From NCBI RefSeq assembly GCF_003032475.1, contig NZ_CP028369.1, forward strand, positions 7,502,001-7,566,000: a DNA stretch of 64,000 nt. The letters are read 5' to 3'. The notes beneath the pieces were generated by a model. That model saw nothing but the letters and a program-made list of their open reading frames with translations, made no database searches and had not been told where the DNA came from. The position numbers and the translations under genes were made by a program. Of this stretch, positions 1 to 8,417 are shown in pieces. Position 1 is the stretch's first letter. Each line of letters starts with the position of its first letter. The stretch is from Streptomyces sp. P3. Lineage in GTDB: Bacteria; Actinomycetota; Actinomycetes; Streptomycetales; Streptomycetaceae.

Positions 1-31
1 CTCCAGGAATGAGGTGACGACTGGGAACGCC

Positions 32-73
32 CCCGGTGCGCCGGGGAGCCTCGAGAGGGCCGGGCGCACCGGG
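32..73. terminator. hairpin, probable terminator of the upstream gene
   Basis: CCCGGTGCGCC at 32-42 pairs perfectly with GGCGCACCGGG at 63-73 around a 20-base loop. There is no U tract, as is usual for Streptomyces terminators. It lies just after the possible stop codon at 10-12. Confidence 0.5.
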
Positions 74-367
74 TGCGGAGAAAAGGGAGTGCGGGTGTGG
101 TGCCGGGCTGCATGCGCACACGCCCGGTGCCGTCATTGCGGGCGTGCACACGCCCCATGACGAACAGGAGTTCCGACCGGCCCTGTCCCGTGGCCGGGTC
201 GTACAGCGGTACACGCGGTACCGAACCGACATCTCGCGGCGACTGCGTCACCAGGCCGCCACGAGGAGGTGCTGCGAGTGGGTGACTCGCTCGAATGAGC
301 TTAACCCGTGGGTAACGAGCGCGCCAGCCCCTTGGCTGTGATGCACCTCCCTTCCGGGACGAACACC

Positions 368-373
368 TAGGCT
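368..373 (+). promoter_or_regulatory. -10 element TAGGCT, leaderless promoter for the HEAT gene
   Basis: TAGGCT ends seven bases before the ATG at 381 and no ribosome binding site lies between them. A transcript starting six or seven bases after this hexamer would begin at or next to the start codon, so the mRNA is probably leaderless. No good -35 hexamer is visible at the expected spacing. Confidence 0.45.
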
Positions 374-380
374 CGGCCAT

Positions 381-956
381 ATGGACGAAGAGTTGCGATC
401 GCTCACGGAGCGCTTACGGCGGGAGTCGGGAGGCACGGCACTCTACGAGCGGCTCAACGCCACCGCCGACCACGACGCACTGGCGCAGGTGCTCATCGAG
501 CCGGGACAGCCGCTGTGGGCCCGCGAACTGGCCGCGTTCCGGCTGGGGGTGGCCGGGGACCGCCGCGCCTTCGAGGCGCTCGTCCTGCTGCTCAACCACC
601 GGGACCCGGCGCGCTGCGTCTGCGCCGCGCACGCGCTGGCCCGCCTCGACGACCCGCGCACCGCCCGTGCGGCCGCCGCCCTGGCCACCAACGAGCTGCG
701 TGTGGCGTACGCCCTGCAGCCCGTCCGGCTGCTGGTGGAACTGCGCGCGCCCGAGGCCGTGCCCGCGCTGATCACGACGCTGCGGCGGCGGCTGCGGCCG
801 CACGACCCCTACCGGCGGGTGGCGCTCGCCTGTGTGGAGGGGCTCGGCACACTGGGCGACGGCCGTGCCCGGCCGGTGCTGAACGACGCGCTCGCCCACC
901 CGGTCCTCGCCGAGGCGGCCGTGCACGCGCTGGCGCGCATCCCCCGGCAGCGGTGA
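381..956 (+). CDS. HEAT-repeat protein
   Basis: This 191-residue protein is an all-helical repeat scaffold and probably binds a partner protein. Paired helices with the alternating Ala/Leu pattern of HEAT or PBS-lyase-type repeats run from about residue 40 to the end. Repeats include one starting near WARELAAFRL, one near PARCVCAAHALARLDD and a last one near HPVLAEAAVHALARI. There is no signal peptide, membrane segment or catalytic motif. The ATG at 381 was chosen because the -10-like TAGGCT sits immediately upstream and the repeat pattern begins soon after it. The gene converges on the GNAT gene at 1021. No specific partner can be inferred. Confidence 0.8.
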   Translation: MDEELRSLTERLRRESGGTALYERLNATADHDALAQVLIEPGQPLWARELAAFRLGVAGDRRAFEALVLLLNHRDPARCVCAAHALARLDDPRTARAAAALATNELRVAYALQPVRLLVELRAPEAVPALITTLRRRLRPHDPYRRVALACVEGLGTLGDGRARPVLNDALAHPVLAEAAVHALARIPRQR

Positions 957-1020
957 GCACCCGGACCGGGACCCGGACCCGGCGGACCCGGACCCGGCGG
1001 ACCCGGGCCGCGCGGGCGGG
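957..1020. repeat. GGACCC-rich tandem repeat between convergent genes
   Basis: The 64 bases between the HEAT and GNAT stops are nearly all copies of cGGACCCGGACCC. They end in ccgggccgcgcgggcggg, which can fold back. The stretch may act as a shared terminator for the two convergent genes. It has no coding features. Confidence 0.5.
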
Positions 1021-1563
1021 TCAGCCGGTGCGAGGACCGGCCGGGAGGTCTCCGCGGTAGCGCACCTCGGGCGCCGCGACCCCGTCCACCTCGAAGGCCT
1101 CCTCTGCGCCGTCCGCCTGGAACCCCGCACGCTCGTAGAAGCGGCGGGCCGCGATGTTCCCCTTGAGCACCCAGAGGTACATACGGGAGTGCCCGAGGGC
1201 TCCGGCCCGTCGTACCGACTCCTGGAGCAGGGCGTGTCCGACGCCCCTGCCGAGGCGCCCCGGGTCCACGTAGATCGCGTACAACTCCGCGTCCGCCGTA
1301 CGCACTTCGCCGTCACGGCAGGGGCCGTGGGCGGCCCAGCCGACCACCGTGCCGTCCTGTTCGGCGACCAGGCTCACCACGGCGGCGGCGCTCCGTGCGA
1401 AGAGGGCGCGGCGCTGCTCGGCGTCCTCGGCGACGCTCAGTCCGTCCAGGTGGGCATCGGGGAGCAGGCCCCGGTAGGCGCTCTGCCAGCCGCGGACCCG
1501 GATCTCGGAGACCCGGTCGACGTCGCCGAGCCGCATGTCCCGTACGGCGATCGGGAAGCTCAT
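1021..1563 (-). CDS. GNAT-family N-acetyltransferase
   Basis: The 180-residue protein has the GNAT fold, which moves an acetyl group from acetyl-CoA to an amine; the substrate is unknown. The acetyl-CoA pyrophosphate loop is visible as RLGRGVGHALL near residue 115, preceded by the beta strand ELYAIYVDP. The typical C-terminal NIAARRFYERAGF segment is near residue 145. Length is normal for a single-domain GNAT. The ATG at 1563 begins MSFPIAVRDM, which fits the usual first strand. It lies 169 bp downstream of the secreted hydrolase gene on the same strand, with a small hairpin between, so it may be transcribed separately. Confidence 0.88.
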   Translation of the reverse strand: MSFPIAVRDMRLGDVDRVSEIRVRGWQSAYRGLLPDAHLDGLSVAEDAEQRRALFARSAAAVVSLVAEQDGTVVGWAAHGPCRDGEVRTADAELYAIYVDPGRLGRGVGHALLQESVRRAGALGHSRMYLWVLKGNIAARRFYERAGFQADGAEEAFEVDGVAAPEVRYRGDLPAGPRTG

Positions 1564-1582
1564 CGGACCGCCCCCGCCGGCG

Positions 1583-1600
1583 CCCCGACCCGCGTCGGGG
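1583..1600 (-). terminator. short hairpin between hydrolase and GNAT genes
   Basis: CCCCGAC at 1583-1589 pairs with GTCGGGG at 1594-1600 across a four-base loop. Its position after the hydrolase stop suggests attenuation or termination, but a seven-pair stem is modest in this GC-rich DNA. Confidence 0.35.
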
Positions 1601-1732
1601 ACTCCGGGCGCAACGGCCCGGCGGGGGCCGCCGGGGCGACCCCGGCGGGGGCGGACATCCTGATCGGTGCGCTCATGCGTCCATGGTGGACCACGGGTCC
1701 GACAACGCCCCCGACGGGTCGGGGCGGACCGC

Positions 1733-3316
1733 TCAGCCCCGGAAGCCCAGCAGCCCGTGCAGGGTGGAGCCGCGGGCCGAGGACTGCGTGACCTTCGAGC
1801 TCAGCGGCTCGGGGTCGGGCTGTGCCGCGCAGACCGCGTCGGCCTCGCCGCTCCCGCGCGGCACCGTGCCGTCCGCCAGGTACGCCGCGAGATGCTTGTC
1901 CAGGCAGGCGTTGCCGCTCAGCGTGATGCCGTGGTTGCCGCCGCCCTCCTCGACCACGAGGCTGGAGCCGCGCAACAGCGCGTGGACCGTCGCGCCGCCC
2001 TCGAAGGGCGTGGCCGCGTCGTTCGTCGCCTGGAACAGCAGGACCGGCGGCAGCGAGCCGTTGGTCACGTTCACCGGGCCCCGCGGCCGGGTGGGCCAGA
2101 AGGCGCACGGCGCGTTGTACCAGGCGTTGTTCCACGTCATGAAGGGCGCCTTCGTGTACACCGACCAGTTGTCCGCGCGCCACCGGTTCCAGTCGTTCGG
2201 CCAGGAGGCGTCACGGCACTGCACCGAGGTGTACACGCTGTAGCCGTTGTCCCCGGCGGCGTCCACGGCCGCGAGGGTCTTGTACGCCTTGACCAGCGGG
2301 CCGGTGTTCCTGTCGTTCGCGTAGGCGGCGAACGCCTCGGCCAGGTGGGGCCAGTAGCCGTTGTAGTAGCCGCCGGGCAGGAAGGTGTCCTCCAGCTCCG
2401 AGGCGCCCACCGTGCCGTCGGCCGGCTTCTTCCCGAGGGCCGCCCGCATGGCGTACCACTTCGTCTCGACCTCGGCGGGGTCGGAGCCCAGCCGGTAGGC
2501 CGTGTCGTGCTTGGCGATCCAGGCCATCAGGGCGCGATGGCGGTCGTTGAAGGCCAGGTCCTGTGTGAGGTTGTCCTCGTACCAGACGCCGGTCGGGTCC
2601 ACGACCGAGTCCAGGACCAGCCGCCGCACCCGCTCCGGGTACAGCCTGGCGTACACCGCGCCGAGGTAGGTGCCGTACGAGTAGCCGAAGTAGTTCAGCC
2701 GCGGTGCGCCCACCGCCTCACGGATCGCGTCCATGTCGTGGACCGCGCCGAGCGTGTCGATGTACGGCAGCACGTCGGCGTACTTCGCGGCGCAGGCCTC
2801 GGCGAAGGACCGGGCGCGCGTCAGGTTGGCCCGCTCGATCGCCCAGGTGAGCGGCACCGAGTCCGGTCGGACGGCGGCGAAGTGGCCCGGCCTGCAGTTC
2901 AGGGCCGGCGTGCTCCGGCCCACCCCGCGCGGGTCGAAGCCGATGACGTCGTACTGTGCCGACACCGCCTTGGGCAGCGCCGAGGCGACGAAGCCCGCGA
3001 GGCTCAGCCCCCGGCCCCCGGGGCCGCCCGGGTTGACCAGCAGCGGCCCCTGGTACGTCCTCGCGGTGTGCGGGACGCGGGACAGCGCCAGCGTGATCTG
3101 TTTCCCGCCGGGCCGCGCGTGGTCGAGCGGCACCTTCAGCGAGGCGCACTGGAGCCTGGGCTGGTCGGTGGTGCTGCAGCCCTTCCAGGCGAGCTTCGCC
3201 GCGGGGCCGGGCGCGGGAGCCGAGGGGTGCGACGGGCTCGCGCCGGCGGGCACGGCCGTGATGGTCGCGGCCACGACGGCGACGGCGGCGCACAGCGCGG
3301 CTGCGCGTGGGTTCAT
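1733..3316 (-). CDS. secreted alpha/beta hydrolase, tripeptidyl aminopeptidase (TAP/SlpD) type
   Basis: This 527-residue exported serine hydrolase belongs to the S33 TAP-like family, which removes N-terminal tripeptides from proteins or acts as a proline-type peptidase outside the cell. A signal peptide covers about residues 1-27 (MNPRAAALC, hydrophobic core, PAGAS). The mature part has the oxyanion region NPGGPGGRG, the strand GFDPRGVGRS and the nucleophile elbow GYSYGTYLG with Ser near residue 213. The C-terminal TAP-like region has ATNDAATPFEGG and a late GGGNHGI supplying Asp and His. A frame upstream is open to 3358, but the ATG at 3316 gives a proper signal peptide and has GGGAG about seven bases before it. 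A second member of the family lies at 35925. Confidence 0.9.
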   Translation of the reverse strand: MNPRAAALCAAVAVVAATITAVPAGASPSHPSAPAPGPAAKLAWKGCSTTDQPRLQCASLKVPLDHARPGGKQITLALSRVPHTARTYQGPLLVNPGGPGGRGLSLAGFVASALPKAVSAQYDVIGFDPRGVGRSTPALNCRPGHFAAVRPDSVPLTWAIERANLTRARSFAEACAAKYADVLPYIDTLGAVHDMDAIREAVGAPRLNYFGYSYGTYLGAVYARLYPERVRRLVLDSVVDPTGVWYEDNLTQDLAFNDRHRALMAWIAKHDTAYRLGSDPAEVETKWYAMRAALGKKPADGTVGASELEDTFLPGGYYNGYWPHLAEAFAAYANDRNTGPLVKAYKTLAAVDAAGDNGYSVYTSVQCRDASWPNDWNRWRADNWSVYTKAPFMTWNNAWYNAPCAFWPTRPRGPVNVTNGSLPPVLLFQATNDAATPFEGGATVHALLRGSSLVVEEGGGNHGITLSGNACLDKHLAAYLADGTVPRGSGEADAVCAAQPDPEPLSSKVTQSSARGSTLHGLLGFRG

Positions 3317-3451
3317 GGAGGGCTCCCAGGACGGAGGTGGTCGGACCGCGCAGGTCACGGCCCCTGCCGGATCGTCCCGGAAAGTCCGTCCCGATGAACC
3401 TGTTCCGGCCTCGGCCCACCCGTTCGGGTCGCCGGATGCGCTCGAACGCGC

Positions 3452-4504
3452 TCAGATCAGCGTCAGTTGGGTCGGCCCGGAGCCGGTGGGCTCCTCGGCC
3501 GGCCCGGGCTGCGGTACCCGGCGGGGCATCCCCGCGCGCGTGGGTCCGATGCCGTACTCCTCGGCCAACTCGTGGACCTGGCGGGTGATCCGCCGCTGGT
3601 ACCACTTCGGGGCGTAGGAGCCGTCCGCGTAGAGCCGTTCGTAGCGGCGCACCAGGTGGGGGTGGTGCTGCCCGAGCCAGGCCATGAACCACTCGCGGGC
3701 GCCGGGGCGCAGGTGCAGCGCGAGCGGGGTGACGGAGGTGGCCCCGGCGGCCGCGATCGCCCGCACGGTGGCGCGCAGTTGGGCCGGTTCGTCGCCCAGG
3801 AAGGGGATGACGGGCGCCATCAGCACGCCGCAGCCGATGCCGTGCTCGGTGAGGGTGCGCACCACGTCCAGACGCCGCGCCGGTGCCGGGGCGCCCGGCT
3901 CCACCGTGCGCCACAGCTCGGTGTCGGTGAAGCCGACGGAGACCGACACGCCGACCTCGCCGACCTCGGCGGACTGCCTCAGCAGGTCCAGGTCGCGCAG
4001 GATCAGGGTGCCCTTGGTCAGGATCGAGTAGGGGTTCGCCCGGTCGCGCAGGGCGGCCAGGATGCCCGGCATCAGCCGATAGCGGCCCTCCGCGCGCTGG
4101 TAGCAGTCGACGTTCGTGCCCATCGCCACGTGCTCGCCGTGCCAGCGGGGCGAGGCCAGCTGGCGGCGCAGCAGCTCCGGCGCGTTGACCTTGACGACGA
4201 TCTGGGTGTCGAAGCCGGTCCCGGTGTCGAGGTCGAGATAGCCGTGCGTCTTGCGGGCGAAGCAGTACACGCACGCGTGCGTGCAGCCCCGGTAGGGGTT
4301 CACCGTCCACTCGAACGGCATCCGGGAGGCGCCCGGTACCCGGTTGAGGATCGTGCGGGCCCGGATCTCGTGGAAGGTGATGCCGGCGAACTCGGGCGTG
4401 TCGAACGTCCTGGTCGTGACCGCGTCCGCACCGAACAGCGCGGCGTCGGCCGGCCGGTCGTGGCGGGTTGTGTCGGTCTCCGCGGTGAGGTTCTCCCAGC
4501 GCAT
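3452..4504 (-). CDS. Rv2578c-family radical SAM protein
   Basis: The 350-residue protein is a radical SAM enzyme of the SplB-like Rv2578c family; its reaction is not established. The [4Fe-4S] motif is RGCTHACVYCFAR, with cysteines near residues 74, 78 and 81 in CX3CX2C spacing. It is followed by a TIM-barrel-like order of strands including ILTKGTLILRDLDLL and GVSVSVGFTD. The frame is open further upstream, but ATG 4504 has AGGAGG seven bases before it and begins MRWENLTAET, so I place the start there. A LexA-type palindrome lies at 4537-4548, between this start and the divergent SRPBCC gene. That suggests DNA-damage induction, and I recall the mycobacterial Rv2578c gene among reported LexA targets. 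Confidence 0.88.
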   Translation of the reverse strand: MRWENLTAETDTTRHDRPADAALFGADAVTTRTFDTPEFAGITFHEIRARTILNRVPGASRMPFEWTVNPYRGCTHACVYCFARKTHGYLDLDTGTGFDTQIVVKVNAPELLRRQLASPRWHGEHVAMGTNVDCYQRAEGRYRLMPGILAALRDRANPYSILTKGTLILRDLDLLRQSAEVGEVGVSVSVGFTDTELWRTVEPGAPAPARRLDVVRTLTEHGIGCGVLMAPVIPFLGDEPAQLRATVRAIAAAGATSVTPLALHLRPGAREWFMAWLGQHHPHLVRRYERLYADGSYAPKWYQRRITRQVHELAEEYGIGPTRAGMPRRVPQPGPAEEPTGSGPTQLTLI

Positions 4505-4536
4505 GACGCCTCCTCGGTAGCACTGATCCCACAATA

Positions 4537-4548
4537 GAACATGTGTTC
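4537..4548. promoter_or_regulatory. SOS box (LexA site) GAAC-ATGT-GTTC
   Basis: GAACATGTGTTC matches the Gram-positive/actinobacterial SOS box GAAC-N4-GTTC, including the RNRY spacer preference on both strands. It sits 33 bases upstream of the radical SAM start. A TATTGT hexamer overlapping its downstream edge on the minus strand could be the -10, so bound LexA would block that promoter. Confidence 0.7.
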
Positions 4549-4673
4549 CCATGATCGTGCGAGGGGCGTTCGGCGGCCCTTTTCGATCGCCCCGCGATCG
4601 CTGCCGGACCCCCGATTTGGGCGGCCGAGGACCGGGGTGGTTGGCTTGCCCCGCAGTCGAGGAACCCCGAATT

Positions 4674-4703
4674 CCTGAGCAACCCTGAGCAACCCTGAGC
4701 AAC
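4674..4703. repeat. three tandem copies of CCTGAGCAAC
   Basis: Three perfect 10-bp units lie back to back in the leader of the SRPBCC gene, ending 19 bases before its start. Whether they bind a regulator or are only a slippage product cannot be told from sequence. Confidence 0.8.
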
Positions 4704-4722
4704 ACGGACCTGGAGGAACCCC

Positions 4723-5166
4723 ATGGCGCAGGTCGAGGCCACCACCGAGCGGGTCGTCGCGGCAGACCCGGAGAAGGTGTTCGACACGATCGCCGACTAC
4801 AGCGGCACGCGCGCGAGGCTGCTGCCCGAGCACTTCAGCGAGTACGAGGTGCGCGAGGGCGGCGACGGCGAGGGCAGTCTCGTCCACTGGAAGCTCCAGG
4901 CCACCAGCAAGCGCGTGCGGGACTGCCTCCTGGAGGTCACCGAACCGACCGACGGCGAACTCGTCGAGAAGGACCGCAACTCCTCGATGGTCACCGTCTG
5001 GCGCGTCACCCCGGCCGGCGAGGGCAGGTCCCGCGTCGTGGTCACCACCACCTGGGACGGCGCCGGCGGCATCGGCGGCTTCTTCGAGCGGACCTTCGCC
5101 CCCAAGGGCCTCGGCCGCATCTACGACGCGATCCTCGCCAACCTCGCCGCCGAGGTCGAGAAGTAG
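4723..5166 (+). CDS. SRPBCC (polyketide cyclase/START-like) family protein
   Basis: The 147-residue protein has the helix-grip fold of the SRPBCC superfamily, which holds hydrophobic ligands. It opens with the characteristic ATTERVVAADPEKVFDTIADY and ends with a long amphipathic helix from FFERTFAPKGLGRIYDAIL to the C-terminus. No catalytic residues can be assigned. The start has GGAGG seven bases upstream. The gene is divergent from the radical SAM gene and is followed by a strong hairpin, so it is probably monocistronic. Confidence 0.85.
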   Translation: MAQVEATTERVVAADPEKVFDTIADYSGTRARLLPEHFSEYEVREGGDGEGSLVHWKLQATSKRVRDCLLEVTEPTDGELVEKDRNSSMVTVWRVTPAGEGRSRVVVTTTWDGAGGIGGFFERTFAPKGLGRIYDAILANLAAEVEK

Positions 5167-5168
5167 CC

Positions 5169-5195
5169 CAACGCGCCTGCGCCCACGGCGCGTTG
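5169..5195 (+). terminator. hairpin terminator after the SRPBCC gene
   Basis: CAACGCGCC at 5169-5177 pairs perfectly with GGCGCGTTG at 5187-5195 around a nine-base loop, three bases after the stop codon. Confidence 0.7.
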
Positions 5196-5696
5196 ACGAC
5201 GGTCAGCGGTCGCCGTGGTGCTCCCGGTGACCGGGCACATGAGCGGGACCACTCCGGTGAAGGGTGCCCTGACCGCCGCACCGCCGCGTCCCCTGCACAG
5301 GCTCCTCCGCCCGCCGCGTCGAGGACGTGCGGGTGATCCTCCTCGACGCGGCCGGCGACGTCGTGGACACGCCCACCACGGGTGGGGGCGGCGTCCTCCG
5401 CTCCGGCGGCCTCTCCCGCCGCGGGCGTGCCGTCGCCGCCGCCGGTCCTCCGCCGGTCGCCACCGTCCGCCGGTCGTCACCGTCCTCCGGGCGGCCGACG
5501 GCGGCCGACCGGAACGCGATCCGCGGTCCGGTCACGAGGGCTGAGCCCGCTCCGGGCGGCCACGCGACCTGCGGCGTACCCCGGCGTACCCGGGGGGAAA
5601 CCAATTCCGTCATTGCCGCACATGCCCACGGGCGTGGCCGTACGGTGGTGCTGCGGGACAGATCTTGCACAGCTCTGGGGAGAGAGGGCCTGGGCC
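5196..5696. other. intergenic region without a convincing gene
   Basis: About 500 bases of very GC-rich sequence separate the SRPBCC gene from the phosphatase gene. Open frames here lack start signals and recognisable folds. A short plus-strand stretch from 5327 reads VRVILLDAAGDVVDT and faintly recalls a NUDIX first strand, but nothing continues it. The phosphatase promoter must lie in the last 100 bases. Confidence 0.5.
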
Positions 5697-8219
5697 ATGG
5701 ACCGTGGCACCGAGAGGGACGCGCCTTTCAGCCGCGGAGCCGGCGGGGAGACGGCGGACCGGGCGGGAGGGGAGCGCGCACGGCCGCAGGGCGACCTGCC
5801 CGTGGACGCCGGGCGCGTCCCGCTGGCCGTGGTCGTGGTGGACCGCGAAGGTCTCGTCTCCCACTGGAGCACCGGCGCACGCCGGCTCTTCGGCGTCGGC
5901 AAGGACGAGGCGATCGGCCGCCCGGCGATCGATCTGCTGCCCGTCGCCGGCGCGCTCCCCGAACCCGACGACGACCTGCCCTACGGCGACTTCCCGGGCG
6001 GCGCCTACAGCGAGTACGGCGCCTACGACGGTCTCGGACCCGGACTGGACTCCTCCCTGGACCGCGGACTCGGCTACCCGGCGGCCGGCCGGGCCCGGCT
6101 GACCGTGCCCGAGCGGGACCGCGTCGACGTGCTCTGGTGGGCCTACCCGCTGGCCGGGCCGGGGACGGAACGGCTGCTGGTGCTGGCCGCCGACGCGGCG
6201 GTCCTGCGCCGGACGGAACCGGCGGACGCCCTGGCCGTGGAACGCGTCGCGCCCGGCTTCGCCGTGCACACCGACTTCCCCGGCGCGGCGGATCTCGCCC
6301 GCCGGCTGCCCGAGATCCTGCCCAGCATGAGCGTCGGCGAGAGCGCCCGCATCGTCGGTCAGATCCTCGAACTCGGCTATCCCGTGCTGGAGTTCAGCCA
6401 GAACGAACGGGTGCCCGTGACTCCCGACTGGGGGGTGGCTTGGCGCGTCGAGCGAAGAGAGCGCCGCGAGCACGCCGCCCGCGCCGCCGCCGAAGGGCGG
6501 CCGATACCCGACCACGCGGCCGACGAGGGCGACGACCTCGAGTACCTCGCCGTCCGTGAGCGTCTGGAGTTCCTCAACGAGGTCAGCGGGCGGATCGGCA
6601 CCTCCCTCGATCTCTCCCGCACCATCGTCGAGGTCAGCAGAGCCGTCGTGCCGCGCTTCACCGACGTGGCCGGCACCTATCTGCGCGAACAGGTCGTCGC
6701 CGGTGAGGGCTTCCCCGAGGGTGTGCCGGACACGACCACCATGTGGCACCGGGTCGCCCTCGAGCACACCGACGAACCCGGCCGCTGGGACGATGTCGTG
6801 CCCGTCGGCGAGGCCATGCCGTTCCCCGCGCACACCCCGTTCTTCCAGTGCATGACCACGGGCGAGCCGGTTCTCGTGCCGCGCATCAGCGAGCAGATGG
6901 GCCACGCCATCGCCTCGCAGTTCGACAAGCGCGACATCCGGCCCCTCATCACCGGCCGCTCCATGCTGGTCGTCCCGCTGAAGGCGCGCAACGTCGTCCT
7001 CGGTTTCATGATCCTGCTGCGCCACCCCGAGCGCGTCGAGTTCAACGACATGGACCGGGTCACCGGCGCCGAACTCGCCGCCCGCGCCGGCCTCGTGCTC
7101 GACAACGCCCGCATGTACACCTACCAGGAGTCCGTCGCCGAGACCCTCCAGGACAGCATGCTGCCGCACATCCCGCGCCGGATGGCGGGTTGCGACATCG
7201 CCACCCGTTATCTGCCGGGCACCCTGCTGGGGCGGGTCGGCGGTGACTGGTTCGACTCGGTGAAGCTGCACGGCGCCCGCACCGCCCTCGTCGTCGGCGA
7301 CGTCATGGGCCACGGCCTCAACTCGGCCGCCATGATGGGCCAGTTGCGCACCGCCGTGCAGACCATGGCCGCCCTGGACCTGCCGCCCGCCCAACTGCTG
7401 CGCAACCTCGACGACCTGGCCCAGCGGCTGGGCGACGGCTATCTCGCGACCTGTCTGTACGCCGTGTACGACCCGATCGCCGGCGAACTGCACCTCGCCA
7501 ACGCGGGCCACATCCCGCCCGTGCTGGTGCGCGCCGCCGACGGCCGCAGTGAACTCCTCGAACTGCCCACCGGCGCGCCCATCGGCGTCGGCGGCGTGCC
7601 CTTCGAGGCGGTGCGGGTGCCCGTGGCGCCGGGCGACCGGCTGGTGATGTGCACCGACGGGCTCGTGGAGATGCGGGGCGAGGACATCGGCGTCGGTCTG
7701 GCGACCCTGTGCGAGTCCGCCGCCCATCCGGCCGCCTCGATGGACGACGCCTGCGACACCATCATCCGCGCCCTCAACACCCGGGGCGGCCGCAAGGACG
7801 ACGTCGCCCTGCTGATGGCCCGACTGGGCGGCATCGCACCGCGGGACGTCGCCGAACGGCGGTTCCCCCCGGACCCGGCGGAGGTCGGCCGGGCGCGGGC
7901 GGCGGTCCGCGAGCAGCTGCACGACTGGGGGCTCGGCGAGGCGGCCGGCACCGCCGAACTCCTGGTGAGCGAGCTCGTCACCAACGCCGTACGGCACTCC
8001 CGGCGCAGCCCCGTGACCGTGCGTCTGGTCCGCGGCGACACCCTGCTGTGCGAGGTCGACGACGACGATCACGAGCTGCCCACCCTGCTGAGCGCCGGTC
8101 CCGGCGACGAGGTCGGGCGCGGACTGCGCGTGGTGAGCACGCTGGCCCGCGAGTGGGGCGCCAGCCGTACCCGCTCGGGGAAGTCCGTGTGGTTCGAACT
8201 GGCGCTGCCGCGGCGCTGA
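5697..8219 (+). CDS. PAS-GAF-SpoIIE phosphatase with C-terminal HATPase (anti-sigma-type) domain
   Basis: This 840-residue cytoplasmic signalling protein probably controls a partner-switching pathway: a PP2C-type phosphatase for an anti-sigma-factor antagonist fused to an RsbW-like ATPase. A PAS region covers about residues 40-90 (VPLAVVVVDREG). A GAF domain covers about 285-475 (LEFLNEVSGRIGTSLDL). The SpoIIE/PP2C domain runs about 478-711 with metal-binding GGDWFD and GDVMGHGLNSA. A GHKL ATPase domain occupies about 718-839 with the N-box ELVTNAVRHS. The frame is open upstream, but ATG 5697 gives the usual short disordered N-terminus, and a purine-rich GGGGAGAGAGG precedes it. A hairpin follows the stop. 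Confidence 0.92.
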   Translation: MDRGTERDAPFSRGAGGETADRAGGERARPQGDLPVDAGRVPLAVVVVDREGLVSHWSTGARRLFGVGKDEAIGRPAIDLLPVAGALPEPDDDLPYGDFPGGAYSEYGAYDGLGPGLDSSLDRGLGYPAAGRARLTVPERDRVDVLWWAYPLAGPGTERLLVLAADAAVLRRTEPADALAVERVAPGFAVHTDFPGAADLARRLPEILPSMSVGESARIVGQILELGYPVLEFSQNERVPVTPDWGVAWRVERRERREHAARAAAEGRPIPDHAADEGDDLEYLAVRERLEFLNEVSGRIGTSLDLSRTIVEVSRAVVPRFTDVAGTYLREQVVAGEGFPEGVPDTTTMWHRVALEHTDEPGRWDDVVPVGEAMPFPAHTPFFQCMTTGEPVLVPRISEQMGHAIASQFDKRDIRPLITGRSMLVVPLKARNVVLGFMILLRHPERVEFNDMDRVTGAELAARAGLVLDNARMYTYQESVAETLQDSMLPHIPRRMAGCDIATRYLPGTLLGRVGGDWFDSVKLHGARTALVVGDVMGHGLNSAAMMGQLRTAVQTMAALDLPPAQLLRNLDDLAQRLGDGYLATCLYAVYDPIAGELHLANAGHIPPVLVRAADGRSELLELPTGAPIGVGGVPFEAVRVPVAPGDRLVMCTDGLVEMRGEDIGVGLATLCESAAHPAASMDDACDTIIRALNTRGGRKDDVALLMARLGGIAPRDVAERRFPPDPAEVGRARAAVREQLHDWGLGEAAGTAELLVSELVTNAVRHSRRSPVTVRLVRGDTLLCEVDDDDHELPTLLSAGPGDEVGRGLRVVSTLAREWGASRTRSGKSVWFELALPRR

Positions 8220-8220
8220 A

Positions 8221-8244
8221 CCCCGGCACGGCCCCACGCCGGGG
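8221..8244 (+). terminator. hairpin terminator after the SpoIIE gene
   Basis: CCCCGGC at 8221-8227 pairs with GCCGGGG at 8238-8244, one base after the stop codon. It is followed by a short direct repeat of ACGGGGAGCGGGG to about 8275. Confidence 0.55.
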
Positions 8245-8417
8245 ACGGGGAGCGGGGACGGGGAGCGGGGGCGGTCGCGGGGGGTGCGTCACACCCCGCG
8301 GATCGCGAACGCGGCGTGAAGGAACGCGCACCGTGCTTGTCGCGGCGACCGGGGGACGGTAGACCGTACTCGCCCGTCGCTCACGACGGATCGGCTGTGC
8401 ACCCAGGGGAGTTGGGC

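Larger units (their letters stand above)
1..380. other. left edge and intergenic region
   Basis: The first twelve bases read CTC CAG GAA TGA and could be the last codons of a plus-strand gene entering from the left, but one stop codon cannot prove it. The rest up to the HEAT-repeat gene holds a hairpin at 32-73 and a -10-like element at 368-373. Short open frames on both strands show no recognisable protein features. I see nothing else here. Confidence 0.5.

Noticed and set aside
5327..5400. NUDIX-like start VRVILLDAAGDVVDT
   Set aside because: No NUDIX box follows and the frame turns into Arg/Pro-rich sequence; too short to call.
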